Below are positions 63,911 through 64,000 of a stretch of 64,000 nucleotides of DNA, in pieces; the stretch's first letter is position 1, and each line of letters opens with the position of its first letter. The DNA comes from Sunxiuqinia indica (GTDB taxonomy: Bacteria > Bacteroidota > Bacteroidia > Bacteroidales > Prolixibacteraceae), in the NCBI RefSeq assembly GCF_009847015.1, contig NZ_WVEM01000006.1:186001-250000 (forward strand). The letters are read 5' to 3'. The position numbers and the translations under genes were made by a program. The notes beneath the pieces were generated by a model. The model saw nothing but the letters and a program-made list of their open reading frames with translations. It did no database searches and was not told where the DNA came from.

Positions 63911-64000
63911 TTAATTAGGTTTTATTACTGTTACTCTTTCTCCATTTATTTGGTATTCCATCGGTTTCAAAAGCTTCAGCAGAGATAAAGCTTCATTCAG
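63911..64000 (-). CDS. FecR-family anti-sigma factor (C-terminal end only)
   Basis: Only the last 29 codons are in the window (ALSLLKLLKPMEYQINGERV, then TVIKPN and stop). The pattern of an ALxLL helix followed by a YQINGxxV-type strand is the C-terminal secretin/STN-like domain (DUF4974) of Bacteroidota FecR proteins. Its place before an STN-containing SusC gene agrees. The ECF sigma gene should lie beyond the right edge. Confidence 0.72.
   Translation of the reverse strand: MNEALSLLKLLKPMEYQINGERVTVIKPN

Overview
The window looks like chromosomal DNA of a Bacteroidota, probably a marine or sediment Marinilabiliales (Prolixibacteraceae-like). This rests on SusC/SusD pairs, hybrid-type PUL regulators, Bacteroidota-type integrase and mobilization genes, TAnnTTTG promoter boxes and the absence of Shine-Dalgarno sites at most genes. 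The family-level placement is inference; the phylum is well supported.

Region 1 (1-19.5 kb) is a complete nitrate/nitrite assimilation cluster. It holds the end of a NarK-type transporter, an assimilatory nitrate reductase fused to its own FAD diaphorase and a BFD [2Fe-2S] domain, a rubredoxin-tailed protein with a nitrite/sulfite-reductase-like body, molybdopterin genes moaA-moaD-moaE-moeB, a divergent DUF4202 gene, nirB-nirD, and a second uptake route: an alginate-export-type porin followed by an NrtABCD-like ABC transporter. Two Crp/Fnr regulators sit beside these blocks and share FNR-like cysteine spacing.

Region 2 (19.7-43.9 kb) is an island. It starts with a 21-nt tRNA-Met(CAT) 3' fragment and a broken tyrosine recombinase. 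It carries a polysaccharide utilization locus (PUL1): a propeller/AraC regulator without kinase, SusC, SusD, a TIG-domain surface glycan-binding protein, two paralogous alginate-lyase-fold lyases, GH88, two GH43, a GH28-like beta-helix protein, a heparinase II/III-like lyase and GH97. The enzymes point to a non-sulfated, uronic-acid-rich polysaccharide that also carries pentose and hexose.

Region 3 (43.9 to about 54.9 kb) begins with a second, longer copy of the same tRNA fragment (42 nt) next to an intact tyrosine recombinase. It is an integrative mobilizable element. Its cargo is a metallophosphoesterase, an AbiE-like HTH/nucleotidyltransferase pair with a palindromic operator, and an AlbA/HATPase protein whose C-terminal winged helix is switched out of frame by a 10-bp tandem repeat. 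The minus-strand mobilization/replication operon carries an HTH protein, an SF3-type helicase, a toprim protein, MobC and a MobA relaxase, with iteron-like repeats and an oriT-like cluster of inverted repeats. The right end of the element is not visible.

Region 4 (55.3-64 kb, minus strand) is PUL2: FecR anti-sigma (partial), STN-containing SusC, SusD, a fossil of a DUF5703 gene, a GH43-like enzyme and a GH29 fucosidase.

The most notable signals are the phase-variable repeat at 49541-49610, the tandem tRNA-fragment architecture around PUL1, the AbiE-like module with its operator, and the paired FNR-like regulators of nitrate assimilation.
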